Both the position numbers and the translations under genes were made by a program. Below the pieces are notes generated by a model, which saw nothing but the letters and a program-made list of their open reading frames with translations, did no database searches and was not told the origin of the DNA. From CSP1-5 sp964348275 (lineage in GTDB: Bacteria > Methylomirabilota > Methylomirabilia > Methylomirabilales > CSP1-5), in assembly GCA_964348275.1 (NCBI GenBank), contig CAYGBT010000004.1, forward strand, positions 53,571 through 117,570: 64,000 nucleotides of DNA, in the 5' to 3' direction. Below, piece after piece: positions 44,168 through 52,149 of the stretch. Position 1 is the stretch's first letter; each line of letters starts with the position of its first letter.

Positions 44168-45025
44168 TTACTCTTTATCGATGTCTCGATGCCGAATCCC
44201 CACTTCCCGGTTCTCAGCCTGAAACTGGCCGACCAGATACTCCGCAGCCGCCACCGACCGGTGCCGCCCACCCGTACAGCCGAGGGCAATAGTGAGATAA
44301 GCTCGTCCCTCTTCAACGTAAAAGGGAAAAGCAAATCGAAGAAATCCCCAGAGCTGCTCTAGATAAGATCCGGCCCGGGGATCGTCCAGAAGAAACTTCG
44401 CAACCTCCGGATCTTGCCCAGTAAGTGGCCGCAATTCTTCCTGAAAATGAGGATTGGGGAGACATCGGAGATCGATGACCAGATCGGCATCGGGAGGTAG
44501 ACCGTGCCGGTACCCAAAAGAAACAATAGTAATTGTCGTTTTGCTCCCCGGTCGGTGATCGTGAAAAGCGCTCAGTAACAGCCTTCGAAGGTCATGAACA
44601 GTCAGGTCACTTGTATCGAGAACCATGTCCGCCTCGCTCTTGAGCTGTGCCATCCGCTTTCGCTCAAGGCTGATCCCCTGGAGAATCGAGCCCTGCGCAG
44701 CAAGCGGATGGGGCCGACGGCTCTCGCTGAAGCGCCTGAGCAAGACCTGATCTTCCGCCTCCAGAAAAATCACACGGACGACGTGTCCACGCTGCCTCAG
44801 GGTTGCCAAGACCTCTTCAAGGGGGCCGAGAAACTCTCCCTCCCGAACGTCGATGACGAAGGCGACTCGTTCAATGCGCGGTTCCGAATGGGCACAGAGA
44901 TCCGCGACGGTGGGAATCAGGGAAGCCGGGAGATTGTCAACGCAAAATACGCCAAGGTCTTCCAGGGTCTTGATCGCCTGGCTCTTACCAGCCCCCGACA
45001 TCCCCGTAACAATGATGAACTCCAT
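44168..45025 (-). CDS. rapZ: RNase adapter protein RapZ
   Basis: Nucleotide-binding protein that in E. coli guides RNase E to GlmZ and in others senses glucosamine-6-P. 285 residues. Walker A TGMSGAGKS at the N-terminus, DNLPASLIP, and the C-terminal GCTGGRHRSVAAAEYL and HRDIDKE. All family features are present. It follows hpf, as in the E. coli rpoN cluster, although ptsN is absent. Confidence 0.95.
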   Translation of the reverse strand: MEFIIVTGMSGAGKSQAIKTLEDLGVFCVDNLPASLIPTVADLCAHSEPRIERVAFVIDVREGEFLGPLEEVLATLRQRGHVVRVIFLEAEDQVLLRRFSESRRPHPLAAQGSILQGISLERKRMAQLKSEADMVLDTSDLTVHDLRRLLLSAFHDHRPGSKTTITIVSFGYRHGLPPDADLVIDLRCLPNPHFQEELRPLTGQDPEVAKFLLDDPRAGSYLEQLWGFLRFAFPFYVEEGRAYLTIALGCTGGRHRSVAAAEYLVGQFQAENREVGIRHRDIDKE

Positions 45026-45027
45026 AG

Positions 45028-45112
45028 CTTCACGGATGACGGTTCACAGTCCACAGACACGAGGGAACCGAGACGAACGGGAATCGTCAACAGTGAACGA
45101 TAAACCGTAAAG
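45028..45112. repeat. heptad-periodic inverted repeat, GTTCACN type
   Basis: Left arm CTTCACG, GATGACG, GTTCACA, GTCCACA (45028-45055); right arm CGTCAAC, AGTGAAC, GATAAAC, CGTAAAG (45085-45112). Between the hpf stop and the rapZ start. Confidence 0.7.
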
Positions 45113-45117
45113 GGTGT

Positions 45118-45636
45118 TCAGGTCTCGGGCTCGATCAGACCATAGTTGCCCTCGTGGCGACGGTACACCACATTGACATCATCGGTCTGGGCGTTCCGGA
45201 ACACATAAAAGGTGTGGCCCAACAAATCCATTTGTAGGATCGCCTCATCGGGGGACATCGGCTTGATGGCAAAGCGCTTGCTCTTTACCACCCGGGATTT
45301 TTCACCTTCCAGAGATGCCATCGGCGGCTGAGACCTCCCGCTCCGACTGGCATGGCCTAAAATCTTCCCTTTGTATCTATGCAGCTGGCGCTCGAGCTTC
45401 TCTACGACTAAGTCGATAGAGGAATATAAATCTTCAGTGCTCTCTTCACCACGGATCGTAAGGTCTCTCACTCGGAGGGTCACTTCGGCGATTTGACGAT
45501 ATTTTTGCAACGAGAGCACGATGTGAGCCGACGTGATCTTTTCCAGGTACTTCTGAAGCCTTCCCACCTTCTCTTCCGCATAACGCCGGAGGGCGTCGGT
45601 GATCTCGAGATTGCGTCCGGTGAGATAGATCTGCAT
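45118..45636 (-). CDS. hpf: long-form ribosome hibernation-promoting factor
   Basis: Binds the 30S subunit in stationary phase and promotes 100S dimers. 172 residues from ATG 45636 (MQIYLTGRNLEIT), after a GAGGAGG Shine-Dalgarno; the longer reading crosses the MITE. N-terminal S30EA domain about 1-95 and a C-terminal dimerisation domain about 110-170 (VKSKRFAIKPMSPDEAILQMDLLGHTFYVF). Having both domains marks the long form. Encoded after rpoN, separated by the MITE-like element. Confidence 0.95.
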   Translation of the reverse strand: MQIYLTGRNLEITDALRRYAEEKVGRLQKYLEKITSAHIVLSLQKYRQIAEVTLRVRDLTIRGEESTEDLYSSIDLVVEKLERQLHRYKGKILGHASRSGRSQPPMASLEGEKSRVVKSKRFAIKPMSPDEAILQMDLLGHTFYVFRNAQTDDVNVVYRRHEGNYGLIEPET

Positions 45637-45682
45637 GTGGAACCTCCTCAGGGAAAGGGACGTAGACGGAACCGGAGGGAAT

Positions 45683-45790
45683 CTAGTGCCGTTCCAACCT
45701 GATAAGCCCAATGAGACCTGTGCGTCTTGTTACAACAGGCACGAAAGCGTCCAGTGAGAAAATTGGCACAAGTCGTTGGAACGGCATTAG
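45683..45790. mobile_element. MITE-like element, copy 2 (108 bp, 16-bp inverted ends)
   Basis: Ends CTAGTGCCGTTCCAAC (45683-45698) and GTTGGAACGGCATTAG (45775-45790) are inverted repeats matching at 15 of 16 positions. Interior homologous to the element at 21801-21908 in the opposite orientation. A TA flanks both sides of the GTGCCG core, as in TA-targeting elements. The right end supplies the rpoN stop (45787-45789). Confidence 0.75.
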
Positions 45791-47190
45791 TATCTCCGGC
45801 GCCGGCTAGAGGAGGGAATCTTGAGCTGTCCCCGATACTTGGCCACGGTTCGGCGGGCGATCTCAATTCCTTGTTGTCTCAAGATTTCGACGACCTTTTG
45901 ATCTGAAAGGGGCTTGCCTGTGTCTTCACCGGTGAGGAGCTTTCGGACCAACTCTTTAACCGTGAGGGAAGAAACCGCCTCACCATCCACCGCCTGAACC
46001 CCACGATGGAAAAAATACTTGAGTTCAAAGAGACCCTCGGGCGTATGTACGTACTTGTTGGTGGTGACCCGACTCACGGTGGACTCATGCATATTGATAT
46101 CTTCAGCCACCTCCTTGAGGGTCAGCGGCCGCATATGGGTGATTCCCTTATCCAAGAACTCCCGTTGGAACTTCACAATCGATTCAGTCACCTTGAACAG
46201 AGTGCGTTGCCGCTGCTCGATGGAGCGAATGAGCCACAGTGCAGATCGCATCTTCCCCTCGACGTATTCCCGCGTCTCCTTGGAACTCGATCGCCCCTTA
46301 CTTAAGAGCCCCCGGTAGTACGAGCTGATCCGGAGGCGAGGGAGCCCATCTTCGTTGAGGACGACCACGAAGCGATCATCGATCTTCAAGATATACACGT
46401 CGGGAGTGATATAGCGGGGTTCTTCGGTACTGAACGTGCGGCCCGGCTTTGGTTCTAAGGAACAGATAAGGAGAACCGCATCTTGAATGGCCTTGATAGG
46501 GACTTTCAGTTTATCCGCAATCCGTGTGAGATAGCGCCCTTCGAGGTCCACGAGGTGGTCAGCAACAAGTGTGCGCGCCAGGGCAATCTCTGACCCGTCC
46601 TTGATGCTATCGAGCTGAAGGAGAAGACACTCCCGGAGGTCTCGTGCAGCCACCCCGACAGGATCAAAGCTCTGGACGAGTCCAAGAGCGTGCTCGATTA
46701 CATCAAGTTCCGTCGAGGTCTCTCCCCTCAGGTCTTCCAGGGGAACGTTCAGATATCCATTTTCATCGAGATTCCCAATGATCTCGGTGGCCCAACGAAT
46801 AACAATGGGATCCGAGGTGGAGAGGTGAAGCTGAAAGAGGAGATGGTCCGACAGCGAGCGTGGTCTGGTCAGGCGTTCCTCGGGGGACCAGGTTTCGACT
46901 TCCTCCCGCGGAAACTCCCGGCGATAGTCCGAGGCATCCTGCAGATAGCTCTCCCAGTCAAAGTCTGAGAGACGGTCATCGGCCTGTTCCCCCTCTTCCT
47001 CACCCGACGTCTCTGTGGAAAGTCGCGGCTCTTCCATAACCTCTTCGTCCAGGACGGGATTTTCCTCCAACTCCTGCCGCACCGCCTGGATCAGCTCCAA
47101 CCGCGACAGCTGCAACAGACCGATAGCCTGCTGCAACGATTGGGTCATGATCATTCGCTGGGTCTGGCGAAGGCTGAGGCGTAGTTCCAT
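45787..47190 (-). CDS. rpoN: RNA polymerase sigma-54 factor
   Basis: Sigma factor for -24/-12 promoters needing enhancer-binding ATPases. 467 residues: N-terminal region I Gln/Leu-rich (RQTQRMIMTQSLQQAIGLLQLS), acidic region II, core-binding domain, and the RpoN box ARRTVAKYRGQL near the C-terminus, with the final QLKIPSSSRRRRY. Stop TAA lies in a MITE end. Its position between lptB and hpf is the common rpoN locus. Confidence 0.97.
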   Translation of the reverse strand: MELRLSLRQTQRMIMTQSLQQAIGLLQLSRLELIQAVRQELEENPVLDEEVMEEPRLSTETSGEEEGEQADDRLSDFDWESYLQDASDYRREFPREEVETWSPEERLTRPRSLSDHLLFQLHLSTSDPIVIRWATEIIGNLDENGYLNVPLEDLRGETSTELDVIEHALGLVQSFDPVGVAARDLRECLLLQLDSIKDGSEIALARTLVADHLVDLEGRYLTRIADKLKVPIKAIQDAVLLICSLEPKPGRTFSTEEPRYITPDVYILKIDDRFVVVLNEDGLPRLRISSYYRGLLSKGRSSSKETREYVEGKMRSALWLIRSIEQRQRTLFKVTESIVKFQREFLDKGITHMRPLTLKEVAEDINMHESTVSRVTTNKYVHTPEGLFELKYFFHRGVQAVDGEAVSSLTVKELVRKLLTGEDTGKPLSDQKVVEILRQQGIEIARRTVAKYRGQLKIPSSSRRRRY

Positions 47191-47295
47191 GGCTCTAATT
47201 GATCAGCTCACGGTTGGCAGCTCCCGCACAACCGATCACTCAAGGGTATTTTCGCTGGCCCCTCTCGTGATAGTCCCCCCTCACAAGTTAAGCGT

Positions 47296-48060
47296 CTACA
47301 AGGTAAACCGCTCCCCGAGATAGATTTCTCGGGCTTTCTGGTCCGCGGCCAGCTCAGATGCGGTTCCGGACATTAGCACCTCTCCATTATGCAAGATATA
47401 GGCCCGATCCACAATTTGCAAGGTCTCGCGTACGTTGTGATCGGTAATGAGGAGGCCGATTCTCCTTCTCTTGAGCTGCATCATCATCGTCTGGATATCG
47501 TACACGGCGATAGGATCGATCCCTGCAAATGGCTCATCCAACAGAATAAATGCAGGGGACGTCGCAAGAGCGCGTGCGATCTCAGTCCGCCGACGTTCCC
47601 CCCCGGACAGGCTGAAGGCCGCTGCCTCGGACAAGTGGCTGATATTCAGGTCGTGAAGGAGCTCGTCCAATCGCTTCATCCGTTCCGTCCCACTCAGGGG
47701 AAGAGTCTCGAGAACGGCCATCAGATTTTCCCTAACCGTCAGCCGCCGGAAAACCGACGCTTCCTGGGGTAGAAATCCCAATCCTCGCCTCGCCCGCTGG
47801 TAGACAGGGAGAGCCGTAATCTCCTCGCCGTTTAAGAAGACGCGCCCACCGTCTGGCCGGACAAGGCCAAGAATCATATAGAAGGTGGTGGTCTTTCCCG
47901 CACCGTTTGGCCCCAGGAGCCCGACCACCTCTCCTGGTTGTATGGCTACACTCACCCCGGAAACGACCTTTCTTCCCTGAAATGCCCTAACCAATTCCTC
48001 GGCTCGAAGACCATCATCCGGGATGTCGTATGCTGCCCTGATGCTAGGCTCCTGACTCAC
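47296..48060 (-). CDS. lptB: LPS export ABC transporter ATPase
   Basis: Cytoplasmic ATPase of the Lpt LPS-export complex. 254 residues: Walker A GLLGPNGAGKTTT, Q-loop FLPQEASVFR, signature LSGGERRRTEIARAL, Walker B FILLDEPFAGIDP, H-loop ITDHNVRETL. The LptB-type lid ending GEVLMSGTASELAAD is present. Acts with LptFG, not in this window. 10 bp after lptA. Confidence 0.97.
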   Translation of the reverse strand: MSQEPSIRAAYDIPDDGLRAEELVRAFQGRKVVSGVSVAIQPGEVVGLLGPNGAGKTTTFYMILGLVRPDGGRVFLNGEEITALPVYQRARRGLGFLPQEASVFRRLTVRENLMAVLETLPLSGTERMKRLDELLHDLNISHLSEAAAFSLSGGERRRTEIARALATSPAFILLDEPFAGIDPIAVYDIQTMMMQLKRRRIGLLITDHNVRETLQIVDRAYILHNGEVLMSGTASELAADQKAREIYLGERFTL

Positions 48061-48070
48061 CAGTTCAGAC

Positions 48071-48583
48071 TCACCTCGCCTGTTCGGGCCGTCGCTTTGG
48101 ATGGATCACCGCCGTTACCCGCTCGCTTCCATCCCCTTCGACGACCTGACGGTCTTCCTTAATGAACAAGACTATCCGGGTCCCGCTCACCATGCTTTTG
48201 CGGCGCCACGCCTTGGGATGGCCCTCCAAGACCAACTCTTCCTGGGGGATATAATACGTTGCCCGTTCGGCCACCGCCTTAGACCCGTCGCTCCACGAAA
48301 TATGGACTTCGCCAATTGCCACCATGCGTTCGACCTCTTCCATTTTCTCGTCAAAGTCTAATTCCATCCGATGAGCCGTGACCGTCAGATCGTTTGTGCT
48401 GACTACCACCTTACCAGTGTAGATCGCCCGGCGATCTTTTCTGTTTACTTCCAGACGGTCGGCGGTAACGGTTGTAGGCTGCTGTGGTTCCTCGTCTTGT
48501 GAGGATGGAGTCTGGGCGGTCACCGCGACCGTCCCGTATAAAACCAACACAACACATGCTGCCCATCTTCCCAACCGGGTCAT
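48071..48583 (-). CDS. lptA: periplasmic LPS transport protein LptA
   Basis: Bridges the periplasm for LPS. 170 residues with a signal peptide (about 1-23, cleaved after VAVTA), then an OstA/LptA-type beta-jellyroll: VTADRLEVNRKDRRAIYTG, VVSTNDLTVTAHRMELDFD, YIPQEELVLEG. Size and order match LptA. Its ATG overlaps the lptC stop (ATGA). Confidence 0.9.
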   Translation of the reverse strand: MTRLGRWAACVVLVLYGTVAVTAQTPSSQDEEPQQPTTVTADRLEVNRKDRRAIYTGKVVVSTNDLTVTAHRMELDFDEKMEEVERMVAIGEVHISWSDGSKAVAERATYYIPQEELVLEGHPKAWRRKSMVSGTRIVLFIKEDRQVVEGDGSERVTAVIHPKRRPEQAR

Positions 48584-49164
48584 TGGTGCTGCTCCTGCTT
48601 TCTGGACAGCGTGACCTGAGAGGCAATCCGTTCGTGGATGGTCATTTGTTCCAGGACGGCGTCCGCCACCATCCCCTTGCCTTTGATTCGAAACCCCTCC
48701 TTCTCAATGACGACCGCGGCTTTAGTGCTGATTTTTTGGCTCCTCGTCGACCAGTTAAGGCGCTCGGTGAAAACCCTTGTCCCCTGGCTGGATTCTGACC
48801 GGACGTGGCCAATGAGCTGGAGATCTTTGGTTTCCAAGTCAACAACGGCCCTTTCGGCCAGCGCAGTTAACGTTTCCTCACCATTATAAATGACGATGCG
48901 GACAGGGTGCGTCACACGCCTGAAGACGGCTATGCCTCGATCCTCAAACACCTCCACCTTGTCTGCCTCAACGTCCCACAGCTTCTCTCCCTTGCGCGTC
49001 TCTGTGATCCGAACCTGCTCGATGGCTGCATCAGGCCGTAGAGCAGGCGAACGGGGCGTGACCGGGGTGTGCTGCCGTTCCGCCGCCATCGGGACGCGCG
49101 AATCCAACAGGTTCGCCGAGGCTACCACGACAGTGACCATCAGCATGCACACAGAGAATCGCAT
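48580..49164 (-). CDS. lptC: LPS export protein LptC
   Basis: Membrane-anchored OstA-fold protein passing LPS from LptBFG to LptA. 194 residues with an N-terminal hydrophobic segment (about 4-20, VCMLMVTVVVASANLL), then a single jellyroll (KLWDVEADKVEVFEDRGIA, ETLTALAERAVVDLETKDLQLIG). First in lptC-lptA-lptB-rpoN. Weaker sequence conservation makes the name rest partly on position. Confidence 0.82.
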   Translation of the reverse strand: MRFSVCMLMVTVVVASANLLDSRVPMAAERQHTPVTPRSPALRPDAAIEQVRITETRKGEKLWDVEADKVEVFEDRGIAVFRRVTHPVRIVIYNGEETLTALAERAVVDLETKDLQLIGHVRSESSQGTRVFTERLNWSTRSQKISTKAAVVIEKEGFRIKGKGMVADAVLEQMTIHERIASQVTLSRKQEQHQ

Positions 49165-49272
49165 TGTGGCTCTTGCTTACCATAGGCAGGGGGGCGAAGT
49201 AAAGGGGAAAGCCGGGGCACGCCCAGTCCGCAAACGCTTGCGGGTTGGCCACGAAAGGGAAAGAAGGAGGAA

Positions 49273-50442
49273 TCAGGCAAAGGCACTTAGGCCAGTGATG
49301 TCGCGGCCTAAAATGAGGGTATGAATATCGTGGGTCCCCTCATAGGTGTAGAGGCTCTCTAGGTTCAGCATGTGACGGATCACCGGGTACTCGTCTACAA
49401 TACCAGCAGCCCCTAATATCTCCCGGGCCAATCGGGCAATGTCCCTGGCCTTCTCCACATTGTTCATCTTGGCCAGGGAGATCTGGGTATGCGGGACTGG
49501 TCCTGCCTGCTTGAGTTGACCCAACCGGAAACAAAGAAGCTGAGCCTTCGTAATTTCAGTGAGCATAGAAACCAGCTTCTGTTGCACGAGTTGAAACCCG
49601 GCAATGGGGCGGTCAAATTGAATCCTGGTCTTGGCATACTTGAGGGCAACATCGTAGCAGGCCAGCGCGGCACCCACGGCTCCCCAGGCGATACCGTACC
49701 TCGCCTGGCTCAGGCACTTCAGGGCTGCCTTCAATCCCTCCTCGGTCCCCGGCAGGAGATTTTCTCCAGGGATACGGCAATCTTGGAAGATGAGCTCAGA
49801 GGTGATGGAGGCCCGCAGAGAGAATTTCCCGTGGATCTCTCTCGTGGTAAACCCCGGCATCCCCCTCTCCACCAATAGGCCCCGAATCCCTTCGTCGGTT
49901 CGGGCCCAGACCACCGCAACATCCGCAATGGAGCCATTGGTGATCCACAGCTTACTTCCATTCAAAATATAGTGATCGCCCCGGCGCACGGCCTTGGTCA
50001 CCATACCGGCAGGATCTGACCCGTGGTCCGGCTCGGTAAGTCCAAAGCATCCGATCTTTTCTCCCTTCGCGAGGCGGGAAAGCCATTTCCCTTTCTGCTC
50101 CTCTGTGCCAAAGGCGTAGATCGGATACATGGCTAACGCTCCCTGGACAGAGGCAAAGCTTCGGAGTCCACTATCTCCTCGCTCGAGCTCCTGCATGATG
50201 AGCCCATATGCCACCTCCGAGACGCCAGGACAGCCATACCCTCGAAGATTAGCCCCGAGTACTCCTATTTCCCCAAGGCGTGGGATGAGTTCGCCCGGGA
50301 AGCTTCCCTCTCGGTGGTGGGTCTCTATGATCGGCAGCACTTCAGCATCGACGAAGGCTCGGACCGTGTCCCTGACCAATCGCTCTTCATCTGTATACAG
50401 GTCATCAACCCGGTAGTAGTCTAGGCGAACAAACGGCTCCAT
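49273..50442 (-). CDS. gcdH: acyl-CoA dehydrogenase, glutaryl-CoA dehydrogenase-like
   Basis: FAD enzyme of the acyl-CoA dehydrogenase family. 389 residues from ATG 50442 (MEPFVRLDY); a GTG 17 codons upstream is possible, neither with a good site. FGLTEPDHGSDPAGM and the catalytic Glu in TYEGTHDIHTLILGRDITG are features of the glutaryl-CoA dehydrogenase group. In that group it converts glutaryl-CoA to crotonyl-CoA, in Lys/Trp or benzoyl-CoA catabolism. No other gene of those routes is nearby. Confidence 0.75.
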   Translation of the reverse strand: MEPFVRLDYYRVDDLYTDEERLVRDTVRAFVDAEVLPIIETHHREGSFPGELIPRLGEIGVLGANLRGYGCPGVSEVAYGLIMQELERGDSGLRSFASVQGALAMYPIYAFGTEEQKGKWLSRLAKGEKIGCFGLTEPDHGSDPAGMVTKAVRRGDHYILNGSKLWITNGSIADVAVVWARTDEGIRGLLVERGMPGFTTREIHGKFSLRASITSELIFQDCRIPGENLLPGTEEGLKAALKCLSQARYGIAWGAVGAALACYDVALKYAKTRIQFDRPIAGFQLVQQKLVSMLTEITKAQLLCFRLGQLKQAGPVPHTQISLAKMNNVEKARDIARLAREILGAAGIVDEYPVIRHMLNLESLYTYEGTHDIHTLILGRDITGLSAFA

Positions 50443-50655
50443 ATCGGTTTCAGGAAAAGAAGGGAGAGGCGTCTCAGGAGGAGAAGATACCACAGCCGCT
50501 AAGGGAAGACAAGAATAGCCTCCTTCCCTGAGGGAAACAGGTAAGCCTTCGAGCGCGTGATCGTCAGGGTGCCGGCAATGCTGGCCCCCTCATTTCACGG
50601 TGGATCCGTCCTGGGGATTCTGGATAATTGATCCTCCTTCGACTCAGATCATCGG

Positions 50656-50687
50656 AATATAATTACAGCTGGGGGGACACCCCCAGC
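50656..50687 (-). terminator. terminator after the lysine-rich microprotein genes
   Basis: Stem GCTGGGGG (50668-50675) with CCCCCAGC (50680-50687) and a 4-nt loop; on the minus strand it is followed by the T/A-rich TGTAATTATATT. Closes the unit that begins near 51950. The following 210 bp to the acyl-CoA dehydrogenase hold no convincing gene. Confidence 0.6.
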
Positions 50688-50699
50688 CAGGTACCACCT

Positions 50700-50765
50700 C
50701 TATTTCTTCTTAGTGGCCTTTTTCTTCTTTGCCGGCTTCTTGGCGGCCTTCTTCTTCTTTGCCAT
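50700..50765 (-). CDS. lysine-rich microprotein B (21 residues)
   Basis: Short ORF of 21 codons plus TAG: 13 of 21 residues are Lys, the rest Ala, Pro and Thr, like the AKKPAKKKK tails of histone H1-like proteins. It has a near-perfect Shine-Dalgarno, AAGGAGGTGA, 6 nt before ATG 50765. The upstream 55 bp are homologous to those of the sister ORF at 50824-50886, indicating tandem duplication. Likely to bind nucleic acid by charge; this is an inference. Unrecognised as a family. Confidence 0.6.
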   Translation of the reverse strand: MAKKKKAAKKPAKKKKATKKK

Positions 50766-50823
50766 TCAGTCTCACCTCCTTTCTTTCGGAGATCGTTCTT
50801 CGCGACCTAGCGAGGCACCTCTC

Positions 50824-50886
50824 TTATTTCTTCTTCTTGGGAGCTGCCTTCTTCGTAGTCTTTTTCGCCTTCCGCTTGGCTGCCAT
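50824..50886 (-). CDS. lysine-rich microprotein A (20 residues)
   Basis: 20 codons plus TAA: 10 Lys and 1 Arg with Ala, Thr and Pro. ATG at 50886, preceded by AAAGGGGGTGAGACGGA. This 5' context, GGTCGCG then about 34 nt then GGTGAGACNGAATGGC, is the same as that of the second copy. Lies 64 bp after the HEPN gene on the same strand, so it is probably transcribed with it. Confidence 0.6.
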   Translation of the reverse strand: MAAKRKAKKTTKKAAPKKKK

Positions 50887-50950
50887 TCCGTCTCACCCCC
50901 TTTCCTCGCAGGTCATCCCCCGCGACCCAGCTCAGGGGATGGGTTACACG

Positions 50951-51400
50951 TTATAGAAGTCGCGTCTGGGGGTCCTTGGCATAGACGCGTTTGGCCACGA
51001 CCCCCACTAATTGCTCGGCAACGTTCAGCGTTGCTTCCAGCTCATAAAGGGAAATTGGGCGGTCCGCCGAATCCAAGAGATGCTGTGCCTTCTTTCGAAC
51101 CTGATCGAGGTCCGCCACCATAGAGACCTCCTCCTCACTGACCAGGCAGGCCGTCAGTTGTAGAAGTGTCCGTGCTTGATCTCGCCCTCTGGGACGAAGA
51201 CCTTCCGCCAGCGTAAGGGCTCGAGCTGCTCGGAGCATTGAGTGAGCGGCAATGACGTAGGCCCACTCTGAATCGGTCCCCACCATGGCTTGAGCGGTCT
51301 TGAGATCTTTTTGAACTCTCGCCATAAGACGATTCGCGCGTTGCAAGTCAGGTGCCACCGCCTCCACCAAGCCCTTGGCCTTGAGTTGCTCAAAGATCAT
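50951..51400 (-). CDS. HEPN-domain protein without the RNase motif
   Basis: 149 residues, all-helical, resembling small HEPN proteins: KDLKTAQAMVGTDSEWAYVIAAHSMLRAARALTLAEGLRP matches the helix pair that pairs with a nucleotidyltransferase. The R-x4-6-H motif of RNase HEPN proteins is not visible. Its ATG overlaps the end of the upstream nucleotidyltransferase gene by 11 bp, the usual MNT-HEPN arrangement. It is therefore probably a regulatory partner, not a toxin nuclease. Confidence 0.7.
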   Translation of the reverse strand: MIFEQLKAKGLVEAVAPDLQRANRLMARVQKDLKTAQAMVGTDSEWAYVIAAHSMLRAARALTLAEGLRPRGRDQARTLLQLTACLVSEEEVSMVADLDQVRKKAQHLLDSADRPISLYELEATLNVAEQLVGVVAKRVYAKDPQTRLL

Positions 51401-51950
51401 GGACCGATCCGATCAATGGGATCGTCCTTCCCTGTAGGACCTCCCGCAGGAAAGGGTCTCCCTCCGCTTTCCGCCGCTGATATTCCCCTTCGTCAAAGAC
51501 CAGGCAATTGATACTCCGTCCGATGCGGAGCTCCAGGCCTGCTATGCCCCGATTCAATTGAGCCATGCGAGGTCGCCCCACCACCAGCAGATCAATCGCC
51601 TCTCCCTCCGGGCTCTCCGCCTCGCCAAAGATAAAAGCGACTCGAATTCCCGTAATGTTGCGCAACGCCTCACTAATCGCCTGCGGGACTCCATGAGTCT
51701 TATCGATGATCGCCTTGAGTTCTGGATAAATCGAAAAAGACGTATCGACGGTGTAATACCGAAGATTCCCAACCTTCGTGCTCGTCAGGAGGCCCGCCTT
51801 TTCCAAATTATCTAGCTCCCGCTTGATACCCGAGATGTCCCGTTTGAGCTCCCGGACAATCTCCCTCACGTAGAACCGATCCTCTGGACGGCTCAAAAAT
51901 AGCTCCAGCAGGTCAACCCGTGTCTCGGACGAAAAGAGCCTATCCAGCAT
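51390..51950 (-). CDS. winged-helix protein with a degenerate MNT nucleotidyltransferase domain
   Basis: 186 residues from ATG 51950 (MLDRLFSSETRVDL). Residues 1-70 form an ArsR-like winged helix (FYVREIVRELKRDISGIKRELDNLEKAGLL is the DNA-reading part). Residues 100-186 are a minimal nucleotidyltransferase in which the GSxxxGxxxxxSDID core is altered: FGEAESPEGEAIDLL, so GS is GE and the first Asp is Ala118. Only one catalytic Asp (120) is kept. Transcription regulation more likely than nucleotide transfer. Pairs with the HEPN gene. Confidence 0.72.
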   Translation of the reverse strand: MLDRLFSSETRVDLLELFLSRPEDRFYVREIVRELKRDISGIKRELDNLEKAGLLTSTKVGNLRYYTVDTSFSIYPELKAIIDKTHGVPQAISEALRNITGIRVAFIFGEAESPEGEAIDLLVVGRPRMAQLNRGIAGLELRIGRSINCLVFDEGEYQRRKAEGDPFLREVLQGRTIPLIGSVHDL

Positions 51951-51971
51951 CTGAATGTTCCCTCGATGAAA

Positions 51972-52001
51972 GAAATACATCAAAGGATATTTTTTTGTCA
52001 A
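51972..52001 (-). promoter_or_regulatory. promoter of the wHTH-MNT/HEPN unit
   Basis: TTGACA (51996-52001, minus strand), 18-bp spacer, TATTTC (51972-51977), with an A/T-rich upstream tract (52010-52040) that could act as an UP element. A start near 51965 puts the leader at about 15 nt, agreeing with ATG 51950. Confidence 0.5.
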
Positions 52002-52149
52002 CACTTTTTTACACTTTTCAAAAAAAATTTTGAAATCAACAGATATACCACTTCGGCTTACAGATTGCTTCAAGAGGAGTGAGACATTGTATGAAAGGAA
52101 ATGAGAATAGCCGGAGACAAGCAGCCATCCCCGCGTCAGTGCAAGGCCT

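Noticed and set aside
45764..45785. Sigma-54 promoter-like TGGCAC...TTGGA in MITE copy 2
   Set aside because: The gap between the elements is one base too long for -24/-12 and the GC doublet is missing.
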